In this document: one piece after another, positions 39,433 to 53,600 of the stretch
Layout: the number at the start of each line of letters is the position of its first letter
Position numbering within the stretch: position 1 is the first letter of the stretch
Assembly: GCF_001039355.2 (NCBI RefSeq)
Contig: NW_019775786.1
Span: 64,001-124,000 of the forward strand
Reading direction: 5' to 3'
DNA length: 60,000 bases
Source: Lingula anatina
Taxonomy: Eukaryota; Brachiopoda; Lingulata; Lingulida; Lingulidae
Notes under the pieces: model-generated
Databases searched by the model: none
What the model was told of the DNA's origin: nothing
What the model saw: the letters and a program-made list of their open reading frames with translations, nothing else
Position numbers and translations under genes: made by a program

Positions 39433-40444
39433 CAAAAATTGATTAAACAAGCACAAGAAATTAAAAAAAGGCCAGGCATTACAAAAATTGGTCCATTTCT
39501 GCCACATGGCTTAATAATCATATGCTATTCGGCAGTAAGTGAAGTATTTCATTGATCACAGGTAATTCTTTCTCCAATATCACATAAATTGGAAATATTT
39601 TTAAAGTTTTTAATAAAAAATTGTATTATTTGATATTATTGGTCTGGCATGTCACTTGCTAATTTTAACATTATGTACTATTACAGGTTTTACTGACTTA
39701 TTTGTTATAAGTTATGAATAATTTCACTCAACTAATCATTTTAGTAATAAAGGAATTTATACGTATAATGTGCGTGTCTGGGCAACTGTACTTTTTTGCG
39801 GATCATTATTCGACCAGTCCCTGCACTATGATTCGACGTTTAGTATTGATTTTAATCAAAAGACGGTGTCTATTTGGGCAACGAACATGTTCTATTTTGG
39901 CAAGACGACTGCCGACATACAACTCGAACGAAATAATTCTCTAGACATGTGCAGTAGCAAATCACCGCCTTGGGAATAAGAATCCTGTCTTTTTTGACAC
40001 ATAATGATTTAACTACCTTGATAGATCATATACATGTACTTATGATTAATGATACTATCAGTGAACCTGCCCGAATATATATATATATCAGTTTGGGGTT
40101 ATTGACCAACTTCTTGTAAACGAACAAAGTATCAAACATACCTGTATTTCACTTAATAGTGCCCCCTGTTTAGACACATAATGCTTTTATTGTAACATAC
40201 GCGACAATTACCCTCTACCAGGGCCACAGATTGACTTTTCATAGAATATTCACATATATGTCTTTAGATAAAAAGACGGTCATTTTACTCTCTGTGACCC
40301 TGTAATGAAATCTCTAGGTTTATTACATGGCTGGTAATTGTTTGCATAACTGCTCAGGCACTGCCATTTAACAGACCCAGGCTAAGTCCCTTTGACAGCA
40401 ATCAAGACAGTTAATTGCAATGAAAAAAAAAATCACATTTTTAC
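39433..40444. other. 3' flank of copy B
   Basis: Homologous to the copy C 3' flank up to about 40204 (C about 57640), which marks the right edge of the repeated unit. 40209-40270 is an arm of the ACCCTCTACCAGGG element. Confidence 0.55.
39612..39617 (+). terminator. Candidate polyadenylation signal for copy B
   Basis: AATAAA 180 bases after the stop. Another AATAAA lies near 39744. Which one is used cannot be told. Confidence 0.3.
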
Positions 40445-42292
40445 GCTAAGTTACAGTTATGCCATTAATAAGCGCGTATGCCACAAGTACAGAAGATTGA
40501 TATAACCACTGGAAACGTAAAATGGGCTAAAGATATAATGAAACACACTATTCCCACGATTACCAAATTACGCAACATATATAGTAAAAGCCAAGCGCAT
40601 CATCCATCAATTAGTTGCATTGCAGGGTTTCAGGCAGCACTGGAAAAAATATAACATAATAAAAAACCACGTTTCCGCTCGATATGCTTGTATATCGTAC
40701 GTATGCTTATTAGTCTATTATCTGTGACGCATCAGCTCAGCCTTCCGTAATATAATTCTTGCCTTTTTAATGAAATCGTTAACTTCATTCTTTAAGTGCA
40801 AGTATTGTTATAATATAAGTTGATGTATACTGGTGTAACGTGACAGAGTGTCCAGAGTGTATGATAGAGAGTCCACTTCCCATTCATTTGTACAAGTAAA
40901 CCTTGCCCTAGATTTAAACTCACTTTGGTCAAGCTAACCCTTACCATTATAACGAAATGGGAGGAGGGGCGGGCTTTCTGTTACACAAACCTTCTGTTTC
41001 GTTACACCGGTACGAACAACAGCGGCTTTCACAAAAGAACTTAAGCCTAAAATGGGTCTTACCTTTTTGACCAAAAATTTGGTCAATTTAAGTTCAAGAG
41101 AAATTCAGGGAAGTCACCTGTATATTTGACTGAATATTACTCATAATCTCCTTGTTTTAAAGACGCGCAATATTACTCCATAATTTATTTAGAAATAGGC
41201 GTTCTTTTCAATTGAAACTTTTGACTTGAAAGTTTAGACCATTTTGGACCAATTTGAAACCGTCCCCATCTAAAGCTGGCATACAAACATCCATTTCAGC
41301 TATTTCATTTTCTTTTTAGGCAGTTAAATGCAACGTTAAGAAAGCCAGTTGCATTAACGGACGGTTATTTGACGAACAAAACTTGATCATCGAAAGTAAA
41401 TCGTTTCTTGTATGTATAAGCTGACGCAAGTGTAGATTTCGTTAACAGTTCATGGTTTGCGTGCTCATCTCTGTCCTTTAAACATTTACTTCTATAAATC
41501 AATAACATGTAAATATGAGCGATGTTGTTTTCCATCGAGGTAGGAGGTTCAATTTAGGAGACTCACGTATAAACGGTTTGAGTGTAAGGTTTAATAGTGC
41601 TTACATAATGCATATTTTATAAACAAATTTTCATTGAGTACATAAATGCAAGCGATTTTAGTATAATGTTTCATAGTACCTATAGATAATGAATATTTTT
41701 AACAGATCTTCATTTAGTGTTTGAATGCAATCTTTTTGCTTTTGCTCTTCAGAAGGCGCATTCTTTCCTAAGTTAGGACGTCTTATCTTATCACGCTTGC
41801 GCCACTTCGGCAGATAATGTGATATCAATTACTAGCCACAGGAAACCGACCTAACCCCCCATTTGCTCCGCCCACCACCCGTGCAATTGAGGTAAGTAGC
41901 AAGACAAAACTTAATCTTATTCATTCTTTCACGGTGGCGAAAATGCCATTAGAAAAATATATATACTAAAACGGATAGATATTTAAGAAGGGAGTTGAAC
42001 ACCCAAACTGGAGAGACCTTGAGTAGATACATGAAGATCATTTTAGCATTTTTTGTGTCTACACACATTGCACTGAAAAACAATATGTGCACGGAGTAAC
42101 TACATATCTAAGCGTCCTTCGTCCCAAATGTTCCCATTAAGTATAGGTGTTGCTGAGCTTACTTCTTCCACGATGTAGAACGCCGTCCCTTGCTTACTCA
42201 TTCCCTTGTATAACCAATTGCCAAGATCTTAAGAAAGCATATATTTTTTATTTAGTATTGTTTTTAGAGGGCGGGGGGGGGGGGGGGGGGGG

Positions 42293-42317
42293 NNNNNNNN
42301 NNNNNNNNNNNNNNNNN
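42293..42317. other. Assembly gap (25 N) inside a G-run
   Basis: Flanked by long G homopolymers on both sides. Confidence 0.95.
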
Positions 42318-42385
42318 GGGGGGTTGATCACAGTAAAATTTATTGACCTATTAATGGAACCGCACACCGCGCACATTTTTTTTGC

Positions 42386-42437
42386 ATTGAATTGTATTGT
42401 ATTGTATTGTATTGTATTGTATTGTATTGTATTGTAT
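42386..42437. repeat. (ATTGT)n upstream of copy C
   Basis: Uninterrupted ATTGT units, in contrast with mixed units in copy A. Confidence 0.9.
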
Positions 42438-43479
42438 GCAACAGATGCACAAAATATGCGAACAACATGTTTTCACCTCTCCCATGGTTCCTCAATGGCT
42501 AGTACATGCAGGCGGAAATACACATGAAACATTCATTTAATACTATCGCATGATCATTACATGGCGCCAAAAGATTGATTGTCATTTTAGCACTTATACG
42601 GAAGAGCAATTCTGTTAAATAATTCAAAGAATGATACTTGTTACAAGGTTTCTATTTCAACCAGCGCAATTAGAAGTGTATTTAATTACAGGGACAGATC
42701 AAAGGCGGACATCTAGAGTGGCAATCAGTTCAACATAAAATACATATACACGGCATTAGTCCAAAAATGTGCAGGTTGATTTTCAACCTGTCAGTTATAT
42801 GGTGGTTGCTTTGAGACATAAGATAAAGGCCCAAATATTTGTTTTTGTAACCAAGCTGTTAGCTTGACGTCAACTCTAATAGGCACATACGAACTTGTCG
42901 TATTACGGAAACAGGGTAGAAAGAGTCTATCTGGCTTATTCGAAATGTTCAACGCAACAGTTTGATGAGTTCTTTTCATTGGTATATTCATATCAATTTT
43001 TGATGTATCACGTGTGTGGATTAACCACGGTACGCACTCGATATGGCAGCGATTCGTGACCTAGAGATGAATTTTTCCGTGTCTGGCAATTCATTAATAA
43101 ATTGACAGATTTCCTCAGTTGTAAGCTTGGCAGGTTTATGTATAAAGAGTACTGAAGAACTACGCCTGCTCAGCACGCATGGCGCGGAACAGTCGGCATT
43201 GGACTGGGCGACATGAGAGAAGAGCACAAATTAATCTAGATGTTAAGTTTTTATATCAACCGTATTGACCTTGTTTCTATTCCTGTGGGCTTTTGTATCA
43301 GTCAAGGACACACATATGTAAAGGAAATACTGTGACTGTTTAACATACAATCAACAACACGGATTTGCATTTAAAGTTGTTATGAACTGATTTCTTGGTT
43401 TGGCTGTACTTCAACACTGTTTCACGTTTTGGTATTGTACTCTAAGGTATATGGAATGTAATCTTGCCACGCTTGCAAC

Positions 43480-44034
43480 ATGTATCTACCACCAGTCGGT
43501 TCGATCTTCGTTACAATGTTCGTTTGCAACCTTTTTTCGGTGAATGGCTTCACTGTAGGTGACACAGTGACTGAAAACACGACGTCTTCAGGCTCTGGGA
43601 CGGTTAAACCGAACAGCGGTTCTCAATCATTGGAGTCAATACGTGGAAATGAGGCGTACACAAACGAGACATCTCGCGTACGGGAGTCTAGTATCAATGT
43701 GACGACTCGGAAAGGAGCGTCTGGCACCACAGCAAGGCCAATGTCGCTAACTATTGCCGCTTTCGCTTTTAACAGATCATCTGCAACCACTGCCGCACCG
43801 TTTTCACTTCCCTCGTCCACTGATTCTCAGTTACGCCTTACAACACCGATAGCGATGAATGGGTCAACAACCATGCGGAATTTAACATTCGTCATGTTCG
43901 CTGACATTAACGTAAAAGAGGGCTGGAACAGCGCTGGGGTGGTACCAGCTTTGGAAATGGCGGTTCATGACGTGAACGCTGACCCAAAAGTCCTACCATG
44001 GTATCATTTGAACTATGTTGTTATGGATACAAAG
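43480..44034 (+). CDS. Copy C exon 1: signal peptide, linker, start of VFT
   Basis: 185 codons, signal peptide SIFVTMFVCNLFSVNG, linker with sequons, ending VVMDTK; one Thr fewer than copy B in the TTTLRN region. Confidence 0.93.
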
Positions 44035-47000
44035 GTAATGTGATTTTTTAAAAAAATTTGAGCATGTTCATAATCGCTTTTTTGTTGTTCTTTGTTACTT
44101 ATATTTCCTTTTTCACCTAAGTTTACTTCACATCTTTCTATATATTATATGTGATATTGAGTTTTTCCAATAAACTATAGCCTTTGTATGTCAATTAAGA
44201 CATATCTACCAAAGCATTTATCTGTTAAGTTACCATGCGTGAAACAGAAATCGGCCAAGTTTTCAATGAAAAAAAAAAAAAACGCAACAATAGCCTTTTA
44301 CTCTACAATAGCTGAATGAGCTTCCTTTTTGCTAATCAATTCTCTTTGTTGCACAAGTATTTTTTTTCAAAGGGTAAAATGAAAAATGGAACAATATCCT
44401 TTCAGTCTCAAATGAAAAAGCTTCCATTTACTAACCACTTTTGTGCTGCATGGATGCTTCGATTTTCTAATTTTCCAGGTAATGTAACTGAAATAGAATT
44501 GGCTTTACGCCACCAGGTGTGCTTTCATTAAAACCGGAAATATTCACAGCGAGTGAAGGGCTATTGTATCAACTTCTTGTTGATAATTTCACAGTGCAAT
44601 TTTATTTGAATCAGCCAATTTCACAGAAAAACAAGGAATTTATCGCAAAATGTAGGCTTTCATCACATAATCTAGCTGTACAGACTGGCCGGTAGACAGA
44701 CACAAATAAGAAATTAAGAAACTGTAAGTTATGCAATTTAAACGATGTAGAGGATGAATTTCACTTTATCTTTAAATGCCCTCACTACAGTACGATTAGG
44801 CAGAAATATATCAAGAAATTTTATTATATAAAGCCAAGCGGCTTTTAACTAATTAAATTATTATCACTTAACAATGTCTCACAATTAAACAATTTAGGAA
44901 AATACTTAAAATGTGCATCGGAGCTAAGATTAACGTCAGTCCGATGAATTATTATTATTATTATCATTCGTATCAGTAGTAGTTGTTGTCGTAGTGGTAG
45001 TTAGGTTGATATAACTTTATATTGTCACTGTATTACATTCTGATGATCCGTAGGACTCAAGGGTTTAATAAATTGAAATATTGAATTAAAACCGGTCGCT
45101 TCTGATTTCCCCGTTATGCGATCCGCCCGCTTTCTCTTTTACTTAGAATGGCCTGGCTTCGTTTACATACGGGACCAACTTAGACCAACTTCAAGTCTTT
45201 TTCAATTCATCAATTCTTCACTTCATGCCACCAAGGATGACTCAAGTTTTCAATTCTTTTAAAAAGGGCAATTAAGTGACAATAGATGGTCTTATATATG
45301 ATGTGCCCATCCAATGGCGTAAAATGACGTATTTTAGTTAACATGCGGTCTACCCAGTAAGGTGTGCCCTGTTCTCTATGCCTCGCTCTAGATTTTGACC
45401 CACTTAGGCTGTATTTCCAGAGCTGTTAGATCGATCTATCCCCGCGGGGAGTCTCACTAAAATTACTGTCAGATAATCCGGCTTAAATGTCCGTCCCGCC
45501 TACTACAAGCTGTAAGGGAGTAATTAACTTTCGTGTCCGCCCGGCTGACAGCTATTTAACGTGAACCCCCAGGGAGTTCGGTCGATCTAAAGTAGATCGA
45601 TCTAATCTCTGGAAATGGGGTCTTAGGTCAGGCTATTTTAACCCTAACCATTATAACTAAATGGATGTTGGACTGTCTGTTACAAAGACCCTCAGTTCCG
45701 CTACACCGGTATGTGTAAAGACCATTGAAGAAAAAGTGAAACTGAGATAAAGAGGGCAAACAACGGAAAGTAGTATAGATAGCATAATATATTTGTCTGT
45801 ATGTTAAGGGCAATGTTTAGAACTAAATTACGTAATATTTACAAATATTTACAAATGATAAATTGTGCTCCGCATTACTGTTTGGAAGTATCAAAACTAT
45901 TTATGCTTCCCTGACGACATAATTAAGGCCCATAATATATTATCTCCTCCGACGAGACATCGAGCCAATGTTTGACAGTTTTCATACTGACGGATTTGAC
46001 TGTACAAATCCCACTGGTGATGATGATTGGTTTATCAAATTAGCCAGCTTGGGATTAAAAGGTTAGTTAGTACAGCTAGTTAGTACAGCGCAGGTCAGCG
46101 TCAACAAGCTAGCATTTGCCCTGAAGTTGCTAGCCCCTGTAATTCGGTATAGGGCAAAGGAAAATTGATGGCAGTTTTTCCGCAAATTTGCTCGTACACG
46201 GCAAAGAAAAGGAGTTTCTCCCTGTCCGATGAAGCAACCTTTTTTTTTTACCAATTATAAATCGGCCCTGAATCTCTTAAAATGTGTGTTGCTTCTGTCT
46301 TTTTGTATTTTCCATCGAAAATTGACTTAAACGTGCATCCATTTTTGTGCGGTCTACAGTGTTTAAATGATAAAGCATAGATGTAGGGCGAATCTCCCGG
46401 TAGAGTTTGTCTCCGGATCCATTAACAAATTAATTGAGGATGATAATGCAATAACCAACTTTTCGTTCACCCGATTGGGAATAAGCCTCATGATTATTAA
46501 CGCATTATATATTTCTCAATTAACATCTGTTTAAGGTTGGTCTACATGTTTTAGTGTTTTACTCTCTTGTCCAACGCTGGTGGCTAACCTATTTAATGGC
46601 CATTCTGACGTGGACATATACTAATATATATAAATATATATTTATGCAACAAAGAAAAAAAAATAATTGTCACTGTCTCTAAGATAAGACAAAAGACAAC
46701 AGAGTTGCCTGGTAACAATAAATACACAATCATTTTATTGTCTGAAGAGCCTGAAAGAGACGAAAACGTTTACAACGAATAATTAACCATTCCAATCGTT
46801 ATGTGACTTGTTTTGACTTTTAAAATATATTTTCTGTACCAAGAGTAACTGATTCTCTTTGGGATATATATGTATATTTCAGTATATAATTTATATTTCA
46901 GTGTAATGAGGGAGCTGCCGCCGCCGCTCTGGTTAGAGCTATCCAACGTCCACCCCAAAAGATAGTACTGATAGGTGGTGGGTGCAGTGTATCCACGCTT

Positions 47001-47647
47001 GGCACTGCTCAGACGACTCCCTTTTTTAATCTAATTCAGGTACATTCACAACCAAGTTGAGCTGCTGACTAGCTGATCCGCGGATCAAATATGGCCGCCC
47101 CACTTGAAAGCTGGTCGCATAATACCTTAATATACACTGTGGGGATTACCCAGTAAGCGTTCAAGTATGTCGGCCATATTTGATCTGCGAATCTGTTAGT
47201 CCGCACTACATTCTTTGATCAGATATCCCTTTAACGCACGGACAGACAAATAGACGTACGCACGAACACACGGACGCACAGACGGGCGGGATGACATGAT
47301 CTCCGCCATCTGCCAGGACAGAAATGGTCTCATTGTGCTGTGAAATTTAACATATCAAGCTAGCTCTTATCCTTCTTCTTGTTGTTTCATTTTTGAAAGG
47401 GCAATTTCTCTTAATCAAACATGACCTTTTCAGATCTCATACGGTTCTTCACGTCTGAAGCTATCTAAGAGAGACATCTACCGTACGTTTTGGAGGAACA
47501 TTCCGACCAAGGGTTCTTATCTCAAAGCTCATTTGGCCATTGTGAAGTACTATGGGTGGAAACGAGTCGCCACCATAGGATATGAATGTCAAGAGGTATC
47601 TATAAAGAGAGAGAGAGAGAGAGAGAGAGTCGTTTAGGCAGTCAGAA

Positions 47648-47680
<33 letters not shown>

Positions 47681-50600
47681 GCCTATATATTGTACAGGCG
47701 TGTGCAGTACGCTGAAGTAATATCATTTGTTTCATAAGCATGTGGAAGTAAGACCTATCCCCCCCCCAAAAAAAAAAAAAGTCAAAGTACTTAATTAAGA
47801 CTGCATATTGGCGACCGTATACCTTTAAGTGCCACGTGAAGAGCAGAATTTTATGCTTGTGGATCAAAATAAAATATTACCTAGATCGGCAGATTTTTCA
47901 ACAAAACCGGTTTTGGTAACCTCAACCGAAACCTTTCTGAAGCTTGTTAAAAATATTTGTATCTTTTGTCAACAGGATATGGCAATCCTTCACAAGTTAT
48001 TTCAAAGCAATGGTATCGAGAACTTGGCTTACCATACCGTAGGCGATATAGACGAATTGTCAGATGTTCAGATACAGGACCTCAAGGTAAGTAAACAGAA
48101 GGTGCACTCAAAGAACAAGTTGATCCGCAGACTAAAAGATCCGCGGATCAAATATGGCCAACCAACTTGAAAACTTGCTGCTCTAACAGACACTAATGTG
48201 TTTCCCGATTGGATTACGCGGTTGTGAATGTGGCCATAATGGCGTCTTCTCTAACGAGTCGTCGGTCATAAAAGTCTGTGTCCGCATTTGGGACTGCTTT
48301 CTCGTATGCCTACAGTACTAGCAGAACTATAATTATTTAGGTATATTAATTTTTATTTACATTTACCATTGCTGTAATTAAAGCTGATAATATTTTCTTG
48401 TAGAATCGTGACGCACGCATTATCATCTTCGACGGCTATGAGCAAACCTTCCGTAGAATTCTTTGCAAGGTACACATGTAAGCTAAAGGTCAATGTAAGG
48501 TCAAGGTAATGATCAGGTCAGTTTAAGTGAAGGATTTAAATAAGGCCAAGGTCAAGTGAGTTTACTGTAATGACTGCCGTAAAGATACGCAGTATGGTAA
48601 AAGACGTACAGTAAACAACATTAGCTGAGAAATTACAGGAATGGATTTTTGCTGTAAACTGAGCGCCATCTATCGCAATCCACAGGCTTATCGGTTCGGC
48701 ATGAGCGGCGGGAAAGTGGTATGGATATACAACGGCTGGTATAGTAAAGGCTGGATGTCCGTCAATGATACGGTTTGTGATCCGTCGGAGGTCAAGGCCG
48801 CCGCCGAGCACGCGCTGACCTTGATGGAGCTTATGACCTTTGAGAAGTTTACTCATGGTCAGGAGACTATAAATGGGCTGGTAAATCATTAACGCAAATT
48901 TATATATTTAATTTGTTCATAGTGGATCTAGCGCAAATGAAGCTAAATACTGAAATGGTGAATTTTACATGTAAAATTATGCCCTTTTCTAGTACTTTCT
49001 CCCTCATTTATGCAATATTAAATATGTGACACCTGTATTATATAAATAAGATCTTTTCCACATATATTGCCTACGCGGTGTTTTCTTTGTTAAGTTTTAA
49101 ATCATCTTACGTTATTTCTCATACGGTACTTGTTTGTACATGTACAGGTATTTTTTTTAAATTTTAGACCTTTGATCAGTATGAAAGACGCTATAAGCAG
49201 TGGCCCAGTTTTGAAAAGTATGGTTTTAACGAGTACCACCCCTATGGCTATAACACCATATGGGCAGCTGCATTGGCCCTGAACTCTTCTATTCCTGAAG
49301 TGGCTAAACAGGCAAGTTTTAATTCATTTTCATGTATGCGAACTTATCTTACTTGCAGATTGTAATTGTTCGTTGGAATGAAAATCGCCTGCAAAATAAC
49401 TGATAGTAAAAAAAATTGTCAATGCAAAAATTACCAATGCCGCGAAATATTCCATTAAGTGATTGTATAGCCAGCTACCCGGTAGATGTGTTTCAAGATA
49501 TTTGATCCGTCATGAACACACAAACAGTTTGATAGAACTTACTCATCACTGACGAAAGTTGCTGACACATGCAGTAACATGTATTGCAAGTTTTAGAGAT
49601 GGTCAACCTAACATATTTGGTCAACTTAGCATGGCTTTTGCCGAAGAGAATTCCATAAACCTGCGCTCGTTACGACCAGTTAACCCAATTTATTTTGATT
49701 GATGCATTGGTCATTGCATGTCAGAACCAGACAATTTATTGCGGTAGAAAGGAGCGGACCTCTCGATATGAAAATGACTTCAAACGCTTTTGCTACACCT
49801 CATATTTTGTAAATAATACATCAGATAGATATTTTTTCATGTTCACTCAGGTCGTCACGGAGGTTGTTGCCGGAGAAACAGTTGTCAGGCCAAAGCGGCT
49901 CGATGACTTCACCTACGAAGACAGTCACCTGTTGGATGTACTCATGGAGGAATTGAAGAAAACAAATTTTACAGGAATGACGGTAAAAGAAATACATATT
50001 GGGTAGAAACAAGCGTTCCTAAAGTATGATACACGTTGATTTCTTTTGAGCCTGTTTAATTTTTCTGGCCACATTTTCTTTGATTTGAATCAATTTTATT
50101 ATTTTAGTGGAAATCTAAACACTCGCTGAAGCAAATATGTGTGACTTAAAGAAAAAGAAAAAAATTATTTAAATTTGAACGAACAAATCAGACAAATAAA
50201 TAAATAAATAAATAATGGAATGATACATTTGTGCGTCTTCAACGAATTTTTTAAACAAATATTGTTTTAGGGTCCAATGTCATTTTATGAAAACGGCAGC
50301 AGGCCATTGCAAATTGAAATCACCCAAGTACAGGGTAATATTTCCCGAAAAGTGTCTAAAACTATAATAATATCTCCATTTCTCCCCCCCCCTTCCCGCT
50401 ATCTCTCTGTCATAGGCAGCATGCACTCAGACTGAATTCGTCACGTAGATTTTAAAAGTCACATCAATCAACCGGCTGATATGAACGCCTTAATGAGAAA
50501 ATCGAAGATAATGATAAGTGTATGCACGTAATCGGTTAAAAACGCCATTGTCATCAATTTTGTTTGAGTTGTCATAGCAACTGTACGTCGTAGTCATGGT

Positions 50601-53600
50601 TACCATTTCGCTGTGTTAAATTTCAGACTCTGTCCAAGTGGCTGTTGGGGTGCACTACGAGATCACAGGGCATATAAGCATTGATGAATCGTTGTTAAAG
50701 TGGGCTGGTACGTACATGTACACGTATTTATTTATTATGTTATGATTTAATTAGGCTGTAGGGAAGTTTATTACCTTTCACAAGTTCGCTTCGTGCTGTT
50801 TAGATAATTTATTGACCGCTTCGTGTACAGGGGTTGTTGTGTAATCTCTCAGTTAAGTGTACAGCTTGATATGAAACGGGCCAAGGGAGCGTTGGGATAA
50901 AGCCATCGAAATAGATGGATAAATCTAACTCTGCCGGGATTCTTGCCTAAAGCCCCCTTTACACTGAACGGCGTCCTTTCTGCGTCCAGCAGTACGGCTC
51001 CATTTGAGAGTTAAAAAAAATTGTAATACTTTACGGCCGACAACTGGCCGATCATTGAGCATTCATTCTGATACAAAATCGATGCTTGTGCCTCCTTATT
51101 AAGACCACAGCGATGCCAAATTTCATGGTCGCAGAAAGGACGCCGTCCAGTGTAAAGGGGGTATAAGCGCAGTCAATGTTATCAGCTAAATAATTGTCGA
51201 CCAGCAGGGGGGTAATTACCTACATTGTATAGTGTGCACTCGGCTCTCAGAAGCTATTTCACTCGAGAAGGCGTGTGAGGCAATTGAGCTGATGACACTG
51301 AAGCGAGAACCAATCGATTTGGATCGACCCAACTAATATGATTGGGTTTATCTGAAGAAACTTTTATTATAACCTACACGATACTTTGGGAAACTTATCG
51401 CAATGGATACACGCAGTCAGATGTTTTTTTTTTTTTTTTTTGCTTATCGTATATGCTTATTATAGTAACGGCATTCCTGAAGGTCACTTCATGGACATCG
51501 ACACATTGGATTAAAAAAAGTAACAAATTTATTTTAAAAAATTAATATAATAAATAAATAATGAAATAAATAAATATCGATTGTCCTCTCGTCTTCTAGG
51601 TGGACAAGTACCCCTTGACCACACCCCTGTCGTAAACAGAATGTCGTACATAGATGGCGCTCTGGCAGCTGTCATCACTGGTCTCGCAGGGCTTGGGGTT
51701 TTACTTGGGCTGTCTCTGCTAGTGTTTAACATCGTCTTCAGGAATCATCGGTAGGTGGCGCTTTATGACAATTTAACAAATGGACGTCATGTCAGAACCC
51801 TGTTCATGTTAGTACCTGTATTTGTGGTTTTTGGTCATACAACGGGGATTCTACACAGTCATATTGAGTTCCCACATCTTTCATGTTGTCTCTTCTCGTC
51901 ATGGTAACTACAGTGAGTGAATAAAAATTTATGAGCAAAACAAAACTAAATTAAAATTTAGTACGAAAATTCAATTCAATGTCTTTCTACCGGCAGTGTA
52001 CCAAATGTTCATGTATTATACAAGACCCATTCAGTTTCTCTGAACTGCATTGCATTTTATAAATTAATCAAAATTAAATTGAGCATTAAATGTGAGTAAT
52101 ATTCATAGACTATTAAACTTGCTGCCTTGTTACACATTGAATTAAAAAGCTTCTGAACGACCCTGCCGCGGCGTTTTATCATCTGCTTGGTGCGTTCACT
52201 TTCTCTGGTGTTTGCTCGCTTTACACTGGCATGAAGAGTAGGTACAGCATCCTCCTTTAAAGACCTTTTTGTCTTGAACTCCATCGTGTTCATAAGTGGG
52301 GATTCGAAGCAGTCTGCCGCGAAGTGTGCCCCACAAAGAACTGCCTGAGACGATGGCAAGGGTGCAGTGAAATTCTTCCATTTTGTTTGCACAAACCTGA
52401 TCCATTGGCGACGTAGATTGTGCTTTTGCGGGAACCTATGCAAGCTGTGCCCAGTATGCTTTGAGTTTGAGCAGTTCTGGGCAACACACTTTTTAACCAT
52501 AATAAATATTCACGCTTTTCACGGAGAACAGCTTCAATGCAACATGCGGACCAAGACTGTTTCTGAACGAGAAAGTGGGTCACGTGTATTATATAGGTCA
52601 ACCCCAGAACCACCTGTTAAGTAGCAGCCAAGTTCGGTGTTTTAATGTAGGTCAGCAAAATAGCTCTTAAAGCGTGCGTTTTTAAATCGATTTCTACACT
52701 AAATGGAAGGAGAAAATTTTGAATACATGTGCAAAATTATTAGCGTTTCTTAAACAGGAATTAAAAAGCAATGTTCAAGGCTGAAAAACAGGCTAATACT
52801 TGCAATTTCAAATGTTGAAAATTAAAAAAAAAAAAAAAATTCAGCGTTAGTTGTAATTTACATTTATTCAAGGCTTTAATCTTAATCTTGATTGAGGTAG
52901 CTGTATTTTTTTTAAATTTCATTTTTTGTAGCCACATCAAACTGTCATCACCAAATCTTAACAACGTCATAGCGACCGGGTGTGTTGTGGCATTTAGCTG
53001 CGTGCCGTTTGTTGCACTGGACACCCGTCTTGTTCCTGCAGATGTCATGCCAGCGATGTGCATGGTGAGTTAGTTTACTGTTTTTAATTAGATTTTGAAA
53101 GAAAAAGGCAGTATATTTTTCTTGTCTCATTTATCATGATCGAAGGCCCTTAAGTTTATTTTATGATGAAGATGATGATCGTGTTCATTATTGCCGTTTA
53201 ATAATAACAATAATAATAATAATAAATAGAAGAAACGGTTATTAGTGATAATGCTACCACTGTGACAATGCATTTAACCTACGCCAGGTTGTACATTGTT
53301 TTAAGGGAAATGATAGCAATTGAGGTTTTCCAATGAAGGTGCGGCATTTGTTTGTTGTGTTTGTAAACAAAGAGTAAGGGGATCTCTGGAGTAAGAATAA
53401 ATGCAACTTGGAAGTGAAATAAATGGATCATTCTGTTTCAGACATCAGGCTGGTTGTTGTCCATAGCATTTAGCCTCGCGTTCGGAGCCATGTTCGCCAA
53501 GACGTGGCGTGTCTATAAGATCTTTGGAAACAAGTCTGGGAGAATGAGAAAGGTATTGTTTTATAATTATTTGCATCTGTGTACGGTGCTTCAAACCGTT

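Larger units (their letters stand above)
40445..43479 (+). other. 5' flank of receptor copy C
   Basis: Homologous to 12030-15664. It contains the dispersed repeat 40898-41015, a G-run with an assembly gap (N at 42293-42317) and an (ATTGT)n tract at 42386-42437. Confidence 0.6.
44035..46901 (+). other. Copy C intron 1
   Basis: Longer than in A and B because of a LINE (44538-45084) and a TTA-flanked element (45407-45622). It lacks the long TG tract of copy B. Confidence 0.7.
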
